Assembly: GCA_900380265.1 (NCBI GenBank)
Contig: LR025083.1
Coordinates: forward strand, 2,294,001-2,358,000
Reading direction: 5' to 3'
Source of the DNA: Serratia symbiotica
GTDB lineage: Bacteria; Pseudomonadota; Gammaproteobacteria; Enterobacterales; Enterobacteriaceae
DNA: 64,000 bases
The notes beneath the pieces are model-generated. The model ran no database searches. It saw only the letters and a program-made list of their open reading frames with translations, and was not told the DNA's origin. Each line of letters opens with the position of its first letter. Positions within the stretch are counted from its first letter, which is position 1. Both the position numbers and the translations under genes were made by a program. Of this stretch, positions 1 to 12,045 are shown in pieces.

Positions 1-1952
1 TCATGTGCTTGTTAAGTGCCTTATTATAGCTAATGAGCAACAACAAGATTAACTCTAAACACCCCACGCCTGACACGAATACCAACCTACTCATAAGGGA
101 AGAATTTACCTCTGATAAATCTTATAGAAGATAGAAGCCAGTACAATCCTAGTACTCTAAAACTAAGTAGGAACACTAGTATAAGTAAATACGTACACCA
201 GATGCGATGTCATGTTGCAAGATGAGCACAATGTGCTAAATCTACTCTGAAAACGCATTACAACTCCTATATTCCACATATATTCAGGCCAATATAGTCA
301 TATGCTGTATACAGCCATGTTACTTCGGTCAAAGCCTATTCTTTTGGATATGTGAATTATAATCTCTGAACGCAGTGGCAACACAGACAGGTCTTATTCC
401 GATGTGAGCGACTGAATTCACAACTCACACCTGCACTTAGGACTCCATAAAAGTAGATACAATCTGCGGTATAGAGCAACCCTATGATTGCGCAGTAATA
501 AAATATAGGCATGCTAAGCGTCTCAATTACCTCGGAGGTTTACCTCATCTATTAATGAGTAACGAATCTCAATATTCTGTTACAAACTCAGCCGGCCTAC
601 ATAATTTGGAAAAATCAAAACAAAAACCAATATGCGAAACCCCTAAGTTAAAAGTCAACACAAGCCCGATCCCTTAGCAGAAAAGTATTAGTGTTATTAC
701 CTAAAACTCTTTTGCGTATAATTACCCCGCTGAGACGGAAAGCACAGAACGAACACACATGTGGTATAGCTATCTCATGATATGAAATAAATATCATAGG
801 TATTATAATCACAACAATCTTATGCGTCGAAGTAAACAAAACTGGTTTATTAACTAGTTTTAACCCATGGCGCTATCAGAATATAAATAAATACTTAATT
901 CACTATTTAAACTAACAGTAATGGCCACTATTCATGATACGCACACTCAACCGTAGAGTGCTAGCACAACCACGCTGAATAGAACAATCTAAATGCCTGA
1001 TAATTGAGACTGATATTGCTAACCCATGAGAATCTTTGTATGCACAAGAAAAGAGAGTAATAGTTAAGGTAAGTCACGATTTGATTTTCCCTAGAAAAGC
1101 TCAGCGCCAATACTGAAACGTGAGATAATAGGAAGGCCTCATAGGTATTTTAGACGTAATCGTAAATCTGTACACAAGAACAGGCGCGAAAGCAAATACT
1201 TAATCGGAGGTTGGAGTATTAGACTCCACATAAATCTAGAGAAGAAGCAGTTACTAACAAATAGCATTAAACTAGCGCATCTGCGAGGGATACAACCGGG
1301 TAACATTCTATTAAACTGAGCGAGCGGGACAGCTCGTTTCATTACTGCGGTCCATGTAACTAGTAACTAGTTACGGGGTTTCGCAAGCCCTTTGGCTTCG
1401 CCTACTCACAATATAGCTTGTCTCGAAATGCCAACACCTTTTTTAGAAATACAATGTATTTAACCTTAATCTAGCCGAGTAACTATCTTAAATCTCTATA
1501 ACTGTGACTCACCGTATCCGACGAGTACCCTTTTGTGAATAAAAACAGAAACTATTATACCTGGATGGCAGTCAGATTTCACCGATGTTACAAATTCCAG
1601 CACCTACGCTGCATAACGATCTTATCCGTTTATAATACACTCACAAAACAATCTACCTACTTAACTATATAATATGCGAAAATTTCTCGCTCAATAAATA
1701 AAATAAATGCTTTCAAACACTCATTTAGCATCAATCGGTTGAACCAAAACTAGTTTTTAATCTTACTTCACGTATCTTGAAAGATTATTTGTCGGCAGAA
1801 AAATCGGTGGAGACCTTTCCATTTCCCCAATATTCTTTCTATAACCCAACATCCCAACCCACGCACTGAAATACCACGCTCAACACTATTGCACAGCCAC
1901 ATCTATTTTAGAAAGCGGGAAATAGGTTAGTCGATACAAGTTATTAATAAAG

Positions 1953-1969
1953 TAGACTGTGTCAGTCTA
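1953..1969. repeat. 17-nt hairpin, copy 1 of an inverted pair
   Basis: TAGACTG, loop TGT, CAGTCTA. The exact reverse complement of all 17 bases recurs at 4988-5004. Flanks of the two copies do not match. Confidence 0.6.
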
Positions 1970-3637
1970 TCTAAACAAGAAGCCATATAAACACAAATAA
2001 AAACTAAAGCGACACTGCCAAAACACACTATAGGTCTGAATGTGAATGTTAAGAACATTAACACTGTCAGTATTTAATTTTATTTTTTTGACGTCAATAA
2101 AAGAAAAATGCGAAATTGCGAATAAAATTATACCAACAGTTCGTAATGAAAGCTCACAAAAACAGAATATAAGCCGTTGCTATTTAATTTGAATAAACCA
2201 TTCTAGGCACTATCATGCAAATGTAATTGAAACAGATAATGCCTTGTTACTCGCATTAGCACGGCACCATCAAAACCTGCATTCAACAACTAAGAAAAGT
2301 AACAAACTAATCGATATCGCTGAAATCTATCGGTGGCTCAACCTGACTAAGTGGTCTGTTATAATAGCAGTCAATCCGTGATGATGTGAGACTGCACTAT
2401 GACGTATATCATAACCAATAAATCTAAACGTAAAATCATGGTATACTAATACGTGTTTATTAAGTCAAAGGAATAGCAAGCTAAAGTCATTAATCCTTAC
2501 ATATTTTATTTACGATTGACGAACACATCCTTAAAATCATCACCAACCATAAAGCTGTATACCAGGTCTGTTATTTCGTTCAGAACCGCATATTCTTGGC
2601 AAAAAATAAGAAACCACTACTAGTGGTCAGTAGGAAGCGATCTTGCGCTCTCTTTTGCGATAGCTTCCCGATACCGCTAATACGCATTTCTGTACTGCGA
2701 ATTCTCTCTGATAGAATAGAATGGATCAGTGCTATGGTAATGCACTTTTTCGTAGTTTGGTTATAATGCACTATTATAGCATTTCTAAACACTACGTGCC
2801 TACAGACTGAGGCAGACTCAAAAATACACGTTAGTATCGTAAGATACGCCAAACAAATCAGGACCAACCTGATAAGCCTCCGGTTTTTAATCCCAAAAAA
2901 AGAGCAGAGAAAAAATGCACTACACCCTCAACACTATAGACTATTTCACCGTTACTTTCCGTGAATCTTACAGCCTTTAACATTGCAGCGCTGCACGCCT
3001 TAACCAACTTAGCATAACAACCTCTTAGAAACCACCTAAATATCGAAGCATCTAACTGGTCAAAGCGCAATACCATACTCTTCACGAGTACCCTGGAGAC
3101 TAGATCTGAACTAAGTCTAGCAGAGGGGAACCTTAAAAAATCCACAACTCAACACAAGAATTTATCCGTGCTACAAACATTGGCGCTTACTACGCCAACG
3201 GACGCTGGCACGCGTCGGAACATATTTCAGCAGTCCTGGATAACCTGGAAACTTTTATAACTAAGATCTCATAACCGATATCCTACTTGATCGCGAATTA
3301 CATCCAGTCATCGCCGCGAAAAATCAATTAATCTGGCTGTGCTACCATTCTTATAAGCATAACCCCACCCATTTCTCGCAGGTCAGACACTCACGAATAT
3401 AACAAACATCATCACTGCTACCCCCTGTTTGCAACAGGATGCAGATCACCGGTATCACGCATCTTAGTAGCAACTATAGCTAAATTAGCCTGCATTTCTA
3501 TCTATGTGAGAGCAAGTCTCACCTAGTTTGAGTAAAGTAAAGCCACTACGAATAAACCCTTTATCTTAACTCCTAGCGCTGGACAGAAAGCAGGTCGATG
3601 ACAGTGTAAAATTAATGCGGCTTTAGCACCTACCTGC

Positions 3638-3657
3638 ATTTTTACATCAGTAAAAAT
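3638..3657. repeat. 8-bp perfect hairpin
   Basis: ATTTTTAC pairs with GTAAAAAT across a 4-nt loop. It lies in the gene desert with no adjacent gene. Confidence 0.5.
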
Positions 3658-4053
3658 ATTCTAAGTTAGAAGAAAGAACCAACGCTCTAGCATGGACACT
3701 AAAGATCATGATGCAATCAGGAAAATTGAATTGTAACAACATCAATCCATTCCTGATCCCAGCGGAGTGATCGGGCATTCTAAATAGTAATCCATTTTTA
3801 AATTAGCTGCTGCATACCCCTATAGTATTCTATAATGTATTTGCGAGATAGGGGACTGAAAATCACGGAATAGGGAATAGCATTCAGCGTATGTAAAGCA
3901 CTGCGATGCCGGACTTTTACTCTTCCCCCCACCCCAGCTAGAAATAATATTACGCTAACCCTCAACTAACAACCAAACGGTCATTCGCCTGTTGAGCGCT
4001 AACTACCTTACATCTAGTTTCCGGACATTGAGCTGCTATTAACTGAGCCCATT

Positions 4054-4077
4054 CTATATTCTCATCCTAGAATATAG
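4054..4077. repeat. 9-bp perfect hairpin
   Basis: CTATATTCT at 4054-4062 pairs with AGAATATAG at 4069-4077 across a 6-nt loop. No adjacent gene. Confidence 0.55.
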
Positions 4078-4987
4078 TCAGGAATGATTTGGCAAGGTGA
4101 TATATTCATTACAAGTGCAAGCGACCGAGAATGAGTACCGCATTAAAGGGTAACAACAGTTTCCAGCATAGTATGTGACTGGCGTGTACCCTTAAACACT
4201 TACTGTCAGAGTAGCAGCACTCAACGTTACAATCTGTACTTAATTTTAACAGCACTTCCCTTTTGACCAACCGAAGTAGAAAGTAGGAGCTAAATAAGGA
4301 AACCTCCATACAGCATAACGCTAGATTAAGAGCTGAATACTTGCGATCTTAACCGATTCCCCCAATTTCGGAAGTAACTCTGTTAACTCACTTTAGAAAC
4401 GACTCCTACGTCAATAATATTCATACGATGGCCACTCAAATAAAACCTGAACAGACGAGGAGAGACTTGAAACCCAAGTTCTATGAATCTAAGTAATAGA
4501 ACGTTCATTACGGTCATGTAGTATAAACTATTGCTTAAACACATACCGAAACGGTTAGCGACATATGGGATAGATCTGGTAAATTGACCCCAGCAAACTC
4601 CTTGGGACCCAGCAACCTAGCATAATAATATAGAAAAGCAGTGATTGACTCATTGGAACAGCATAACACTTAGGAGTATATTTTTCTTTTGTATAAGCAA
4701 TCTAGCGGCACTAGAATTTACACTACGGCTGTATCGGGAACCTAAATTTCAGCAGAACAATTCCAAAAATAACACATACTTACAGGACCACAATAGCTAA
4801 TACAGAAAGCGACTAAGCCTGCTATCCATGCTAACACCATACCTCAGTGTAGATTTAGTTGTTTGTGGACACCCTTCTTGCTCATTTGTATGGGTAACTC
4901 TGCCCGGTCCATCCTCTGTCACACTACAGAAAAATGGTACTTCTATTTAGAAGCGTGATGGTGTGGCAGTACCGCATAATGCTATCA

Positions 4988-5004
4988 TAGACTGACACAG
5001 TCTA
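4988..5004. repeat. 17-nt hairpin, copy 2 of an inverted pair
   Basis: TAGACTG, loop ACA, CAGTCTA. It is the exact reverse complement of 1953-1969. Confidence 0.6.
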
Positions 5005-5620
5005 GCCGTTAATTCGGTATATCAGATGCTGTAATTCTAATTAAATCTACAGCACCTAAACAAGAAAGTCAACTCATCAACTACTCACCACATGGCAACG
5101 CCAGCCGCCGACCATGTCGATCATACTCAAACCTATTAGATGAATTCTAGGGTAACAACAAAACACTTACCTGAAGAAAGGAGCAGAATAATCATTGCAT
5201 TACTTTATAGAGACTAGCCGAAACCAGATCATCAAGTAATAGGGCTGGATTAAGTCACACAAGCTACACAAGCTTCTCGCTAAGATACTAGCTGCTATTA
5301 ACGATATTCCCCTTAAGTTCCTAGTGATAAAAGTCAATACTACCGTGATAACATTAGCTCGCCAAGCTTTAGCGCTCTTGCAACTGAGTAAATTGTAAGC
5401 TAATGCCGATAGGCATGATAATAAGTGCAAGAAGAGTTTGGATCATAAGAGCACTCTGTAAATATGTATTACTGTCTCTGTCAGCCAGAACAGGATTAAG
5501 TGCCTGCAAGCATCTACCAGTATTTCCCCGGCAATCATCATGCTTGCAACGGTGGCTCCATCCCAGTATAGATTGTAATTTGAAAATCAAGGGGATGGGA
5601 CAGCGGTAACTAACACCGCT

Positions 5621-5643
5621 CCTTCTCTCCAAGTAAGAGAAGG
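5621..5643. repeat. 8-bp perfect hairpin
   Basis: CCTTCTCT pairs with AGAGAAGG across a 7-nt loop. A second stem, GCCCGTC with GGCGGGC (one G-T pair), follows at 5672-5689. Confidence 0.5.
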
Positions 5644-5982
5644 GGAAGGATTATATCTGATAAGTGCATAAGCCCGTCTAAAGGCGGGCGCTGCATACTA
5701 AACCTAACTTGTTCAATATCCGTAATCTAGGCAACTAGTGACTAGGTAGTACCACGGACGATCATGAGTTACACAAGCTGCATCCCTCTAGCGCAGGGAG
5801 TCGATCTACTAATTTACCATAAACAACCCGTTATTTTATGCAGACCATGCTAACACTTCTATCAACGGTCTCATTTCCTATATGAGACTAGAATATAACT
5901 ACCTGAGCATCGATCGTCAGTCAATCTGCTTAAAATAACCGACTAGTATTGCGTAAGGTAGAATAAATGCCTGATGCATATC

Positions 5983-6034
5983 AGAGCCTGGCACTCTGGA
6001 TTACTAGAGTATTAACAGATACAGGCTCTTTTTA
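5983..6034 (+). terminator. Terminator-like nested hairpin with T tract
   Basis: An outer stem AGAGCCTG (5983-5990) pairs with CAGGCTCT (6022-6029). An inner stem ACTCT/AGAGT sits inside it, and a run of five T (6029-6033) follows directly. This is the shape of a Rho-independent terminator on the plus strand, yet no gene precedes it. It may be the surviving end of a lost transcript, or a chance or mutational hairpin. Confidence 0.4.
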
Positions 6035-6211
6035 GTGGCCACACTAATTAAGTTTAGGTAAGTAACCCCTTTTAGACAATCTCAGGTGGCAATCGCTGAG
6101 AGCAGCGCTATAATGCAAAACAACATATAATATGCCGAAAGCCGCATCTCCAAACATGAAGCATACTCATCAGCAACATGGCGATCCACTGAATCTTATC
6201 ACACATACTCT

Positions 6212-6255
6212 CAGAGCCGCATGCTAATAGCATGCGATGCAGCTCTGTTTATTTT
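6212..6255 (+). terminator. Terminator-like hairpin
   Basis: CAGAGC (6212-6217) pairs with GCTCTG (6242-6247), enclosing GCATGCT-AAT-AGCATGC. The structure is followed by TTTATTTT. No gene is attached. Confidence 0.35.
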
Positions 6256-6997
6256 AAAATAAAAAATTATTTGCTGAATACTAGATATCTATCATACACC
6301 TTGCGTTCTTCATTAACCCAGAAGACGTAGTACTACCTTTAAAAAGCACAGTAATGGCCATTCTTAGAGGAAAATTTCAGCTCTGTTACTCTGCGGAAAT
6401 TGTTGGTGTGTGAGTTCTGTATCATATGAACATGAATATGCTGAGGAATTTGCATATCGATCATGGTGCCCTGATTAGGCACTAGGCGTCTGGGTTTTGA
6501 GATTAAAGGCTAGAAATTCTAGTTGTATAACCAACACTTACGGCTCACTGTTCTGCAACTGTGGCTTAATGCAGCCTGATATATCTTGTAGAATTAATCC
6601 GCATTAGCAGAAGTTCAAGGGATGAGCTTTTCCTGAAGATTAACATTTACTTACTACATTATAATCCTAGGGAAAACCGAGAAGATCAAACAGGCGCTGT
6701 CAGCTTGACCTATCATTTTAACATACAGAAACGTAGAAGCCATCTAACCTTGGTTAACAAGGAGGTTAACCGTTTACTAATATCACTTACTTTGCTAATT
6801 CTAGTGCTATATTTTTAGTCCGCACAACAAAAATTATGCGTATAACAACCATACCATGCGGGTTGCTTAGCAACCCTTGAAGGATTATTACTTAAACTGA
6901 GCCAACTTTTTGGATGAGTAAAATACTATTTTATAACATAATCCAAAAACAGATTCAATATATATTTGGCTGACAACACAACCCATAGCTCTAGAAT

Positions 6998-7021
6998 GAA
7001 ACGTCTGGCATCAGACGTTTC
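6998..7021. repeat. 10-bp perfect hairpin
   Basis: GAAACGTCTG (6998-7007) pairs with CAGACGTTTC (7012-7021) across the loop GCAT. No T tract on either side, so it is not an obvious terminator. A 9-bp stem with a longer loop (6907-6915 with 6941-6949) lies just upstream. Confidence 0.7.
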
Positions 7022-7696
7022 AGCTCATTGCTATCTTCCTTAACTGCAGTGCGTGGCCTTTTAGCCATGCTGCTGTCTGTATCTTTTATTCCATTAATGA
7101 GTGCCTTACCTTACAGTACCTGTTCGAGAACTAGTGTAAGCCTGCCTGGTTAATAACATTGCCGCCCGTTTTATGACAGAGTGTATAAAAATCCACGTTT
7201 TACCTGCGAGGCGGGCGATTGTTCTGACAGATTAGAGCGACACAGCAACCAGGCCACTATAGCACTGAGCTCCTGGAAAATTAGGCCAGGCTGTATTTAT
7301 CCGAAAATACGCCACTATTCAAATTAAGCCCTTCAAAATAACAAACTAACCTCTTACTGGATATAAACCAGTGACGTAAAACCTAGTACCAGCTTATTCT
7401 TATTGGCATGCTAGTTACCAACTAAAATTTCACAGAAAGAAAAGCACAAACACATTTTGTAAGATGAATAACAAGGTACACCACAAGCACCCCGGAATAC
7501 GATTTGGTCAATCAGCACACTGATGCGTCATCTAATCTACCCTTTGCTCAACTGTCACGGCTATAGTCATATCACCCCACACCGCACGTGTGCTTTCAGT
7601 GAATAACTCCGCCTCGCGACGTCAAGGATACCACTTAAACTCACATCTTGTTAGACAACACATATCAGTCTTATCAGTAATAAACCTTGCACACAG

Positions 7697-7712
7697 CTCT
7701 CTAATTAGAGAG
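7697..7712. repeat. 16-nt perfect palindrome
   Basis: CTCTCTAA followed immediately by TTAGAGAG, with no spacer. No gene or known site is associated. Confidence 0.5.
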
Positions 7713-8737
7713 AAAATACTAAAAATCGCCCTACAGACCTCACAAGTCGTTCAAGAAAAGTTTGCATGCAACTTACTCACGTTACTACGTCAGCCAATGT
7801 CAGCCCATTATGATGAAGGACGTATCAACACACCTAATTATCGTTAACTTATGGCTATGCTATAACCTCGACTAAAAATGCACTGCCGTTCTTTTATGAA
7901 AAGAATGTACCTGATCTTACGTTATAAGATGTCGCTGTCGATACGCCTACACACCTTTAAAATACCCTGTATCCCAAAGCTTAAGTTCGTTCACGGAAAT
8001 TAAATGTGCTAACGCTCACCGCTTTCACTACGGAAAGCACTAGCAACGCTCTATCAGGCCTGTACGCTACTAACATAGAAGTTAAGGTCTAGGAAAAGCA
8101 GAAAAAGCTAACTAAATAACTAGCTATAGAGGCATAGGTACTCCATTGATACCTGAATAACATGTTCACAGCCATGTTAATCCACCCATATAACAAGCAG
8201 GATCTTTCAACAGCATCAAGCGAAGATTGATCAAGGCCCTGACTAAGGGTGTATTGTACATACTGATCATGTCCATAGGCACGCAAACCTGCTACTGGGA
8301 TAGCCGAAGTAATAGTATTACGATATTCTATATGATATCCTATCATTCTAGTTGCTAAAATTGTCATTTCGCTAGTACAGGCAATAAAGGCATTATAATT
8401 ATACGCCCAGCTCATTAGGTTAGAATCCAGCCACAACTAGCGTATCCCACTTGTATAACCGCAAGCGTTAGCTTCAATCCATATTCCCTGTAACGAAATT
8501 TAAAGCCCTTAAAATCCTACTAGGTTTGCCCTGGATGAATGTTGCATCTCAAACAGCCCAACAAATTAAATAGCAGCCGCACAACAGCCACACCGGGGTA
8601 CCCACGTCGATACTAACTAAAGTAGTGTAGATAGAGGTGACACTATAAAACAAGTGGTATTTTTGCATCTTGTAAATCGCGACACCCGTTAACGGAGATG
8701 TTAGGTGATGGCACTAACAATACGCGAACCTAAACCC

Positions 8738-8766
8738 ACTTTAGGATCTTTCAGATCACCTAAAGT
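8738..8766. repeat. 8-bp perfect hairpin
   Basis: ACTTTAGG (8738-8745) pairs with CCTAAAGT (8759-8766). A short inner ATC/GAT pairing extends it. Confidence 0.5.
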
Positions 8767-11372
8767 TCAAAAAAACACAAACATGTACGCGCACCTTGAG
8801 GAGATAAGATTGTACTGTAGAGAGCGCAGGCACTTTGTTGAATAAGCTCTATCGCACAAGTAATATTACGTCGACCTCATCGCTTGAAGTTTTTAGAGCG
8901 CCAAGCAACGAGATTAAACGCCAGCTATATCAGCCTCTTCTATATACTTGCTCCCTTAGTAGGGCGTCCTCACACTGGCTCGCCCATACCCAAGAATAGC
9001 GCTCGCAACCAACACGCTGACACTCATCTGTATTCCGCAATGCAATCCATACCCGCTACTGCGACGCCATAGTCTCTCTGGACAATATCTACAATAGGCG
9101 CTTCAGGCTAGCTCTTAACTAAAATACTGAGTCTAGCTCAAGCAATGCTGAGCAACGTAAATCCGGTCGCTGCATTTAAGGACATCCTCTCACCACACTC
9201 GTGATTTAATGATAAACTAATTAGAGTACGGTCATGACGACGAGTAAATAGGAACTGGTGGTTCATATACTGCATAAAGCAGGCGGCTCTGGCGGCTCTA
9301 TAGGATGGCAGGGCGACTCTCTGGCAGCTGTCAGCTTACCAGTTAACTGTGTTTGTCGCTAACGATTTAGCTACTCAAATAACACCCATGAATACTTGGT
9401 TACACCACCTAGACCTGTCAATAGCCACTTGTAGTGGCTTGTCACGCCAGAAACTATCAAGCTCAAGGAAAGCCAAGTTGATTACAAGTTACCTGTAGTC
9501 GTTTAATCCATATGCTGCAGTACTGAATGAGGCGTTAAGATATAGATCTTCTATCGAGCCTTCTCCCTGACTCAACCGGCATCGCTATTTAGCACTCACA
9601 TAAATAAAAATGGCGATTACCTAGATACTAATAGCTGCGGCTAGATATGATCTAAGTTAAAAAAGGTGCTAGGTCACCATTGCTGTGCTGCGGCGAAAGG
9701 CGGGAATAACCCTAACCGTCTATTTATATAAATATGAAAAACCTAGATGACCTATGGTGATAAATAATCGCAACAGACTATTATATAAACTTTATTATCC
9801 TCAAACACCTGTCGCATAGAATCACGTAACCAAATAGAGACGCTATAATTGCTATCACTCACTAATCTGATAGCAGTATCCCTAGACTCATGTGAGGAAT
9901 CTCAAGCCAAGATAACACTGACCCAGTACTACAAAACTCCTTGTAATCGCCCTTTGCCTGTTTCACCGATTTCATTGCCAGATTTAACAAATAAGGTAAT
10001 ATGGCAGTATGCATGCTCGAAGAATTATGCAGCTAGTGCATGGGCGCCACTCATCACTCAATTTAATGAGTTCCGGTGATCAAAAGTCGTTCAGTTAGAC
10101 GAGCCTAGACTTGTAAAATATAAGGCTTGTAGATCAAATGGTTGCTAACCTTACATATAAAATCCGATAAATAATGAAGAGGAAACGCTAAAAAATTGGA
10201 CTAGAAACGAATACGGAGGAATGATCATAATGCCCATATATCTTTTTAAAGATAGTTATTCTCACTTGCTAACCTATGCCTAACTAGGCACTCTAATGTA
10301 TTTGTTACTACAACTAAAATCATTAAGACAACGTTCGTATGTAACTATAATACAACCATATGGGTGAGGCTATATAGAGAGGAAATCAATGCCATAGTCT
10401 CAGGCATAAGTTTAACTTTAACCGAAGCTATTAAGATCTAATTCAAACCACTTTTAATATTCAGTGATAAAATTCACACTTCGCTCATTAATTCTAGTTT
10501 AACAACTTCACGACAATAATCCACGATAGCATATTTATTGTAAAATGTCATTGAATGATAATGAAGCAATTACTAAAGGTCTGCGCGCCATGCCCAGGTT
10601 AATTGATCTTGCAACTAAATAGCCTCATTTCCTTTACCTCTCTCTTTTCTGTAGTGTATGGTAGATACAATAAACCATTAGCAGTTTAAAACTATAGCAG
10701 TGCCGTAACATACAGAAAATTCCTTTCTTAAAAACAGAAATAGGTTTTAAAAAAACATAACTAATATAATAACCGATGAGCGACAAAAATTGTAAGATAG
10801 TCTTAAAATAAGAAATATCTAATTATTAGAATAGCAAACAACATTCTAGGCCGGGCAAATACAGCGGCGGCTAATTATCTCAGTAATTGGATTAGATATC
10901 TTTTTTAAAATATGTTTTATTTCAGTAAATTTATTTGCATAATCAAGAAATAAGTAAATCTCTTTCAACCTGATGCTATAGGTCAGAAAAACCAAAATAC
11001 ATCATACATTATAAATGCTTATCTTAATAAAAGTAATAACATTATCTATTCTTATTAAAGAGAGTATTTTTAAAAAAATAACTTCTTACTTATAAGATAC
11101 ATCACTAAGTGACTGAACATATTTACGCCATTAGAGAGAAACAATCAATCAATATCTCATGATGAACATATATGAATTTATCGATGATAATTATCATGGT
11201 CCTCCTTTCAATAAAATTGAGTAACAACAATTTCATAGAAACCAAATATAGGCTACACCAATAAAATATTTTATCTATTTATTTTATTAAAATAAAAATG
11301 CAAAATTTCTTAAACGGATCTAAGATTGACTAAAAACACGATCAAGTAAGATAAAATCGTTAATATCTATTT

Positions 11373-11393
11373 AAACTCACCGAGTGAGTTTTT
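11373..11393 (+). terminator. Terminator-like hairpin
   Basis: AAACTCAC pairs with GTGAGTTT across the loop CGA and runs straight into a T tract. No gene precedes it. Confidence 0.35.
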
Positions 11394-11470
11394 CTCACCA
11401 CTCGCTATTTTAAATAGGATTTAAATAATTGAATCAACGAATATAAATGTATAAGGCGATCGCATATTCC

Positions 11471-11501
11471 ATATAAGATTATTCTTATGATAATCTTATA
11501 T
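11471..11501. repeat. 12-bp perfect hairpin
   Basis: ATATAAGATTAT (11471-11482) pairs without mismatch with ATAATCTTATAT (11490-11501) across a 7-nt loop. It is one of the longest perfect stems in the window and has no attached gene. Confidence 0.7.
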
Positions 11502-11653
11502 TGTACCACTATACAGTAAACACAATGGATATTGTTTCTAACAGGCTATTTAAACTAAAGCCTATTATTTAATACGTCGGTAAGACCGTCTAAGTCAAAC
11601 TGACTGATAAGTCAAGATCATATGCTGCTTCCATGTAGAACATAGTGAAATTG

Positions 11654-11679
11654 AACAGGTTTAATACTTGCCTGTTTTT
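11654..11679 (+). terminator. Weak terminator-like hairpin
   Basis: AACAGG pairs with CCTGTT and is followed by a T tract. The stem is only 6 bp and the loop 11 nt. No gene precedes it. Confidence 0.25.
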
Positions 11680-11718
11680 ATATAAAGACTAGCTATTCCC
11701 TGTATAACATTAGGTTGA

Positions 11719-11741
11719 TTTTTAATCGGAAAGATTAAAAA
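11719..11741. repeat. 9-bp perfect hairpin
   Basis: TTTTTAATC pairs with GATTAAAAA across a 5-nt loop, in AT-rich noncoding DNA. Confidence 0.5.
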
Positions 11742-12025
11742 ATAATTTTCTATACTCATGTAATTTATTTCACTCAATCTCCCGTCATAGCACACCTATC
11801 TCTTTAGTCGAATAGCCTATTATTTTTTAATCTGATTTATAGAAGATTTACCATACATGATACAGCCCATACACTGAATATTAAAGAGCGCTTCACTAAA
11901 AGTGCCGTCAACTTTATAAACTAAATGGAGATCTGTTTTAATTAAAAGAACTTTGATAATATCATACAATAGTCCTTTGAGCTTATTTTATTAAATAAAT
12001 TACCATGCATTGCTAGCTAGATCCA

Positions 12026-12045
12026 ATACTCTCAAAAGAGAGTAT
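12026..12045. repeat. 8-bp perfect hairpin
   Basis: ATACTCTC pairs with GAGAGTAT across the loop AAAA. No adjacent gene. Confidence 0.5.

Noticed and set aside
2580..3145. Two 95-codon frames on the minus strand
   Set aside because: They are adjacent in different frames with random composition, no start signal and no family resemblance.
7590..7847. 85-codon plus-strand frame
   Set aside because: It lacks a ribosome binding site and any domain. It contains the 16-nt palindrome of 7697-7712, in line with noncoding DNA.
8089..8436. 115-codon minus-strand frame, the longest in the first 14 kb
   Set aside because: It starts with TTG, has no ribosome binding site and no recognisable domain, and its length is expected by chance in so much noncoding DNA.
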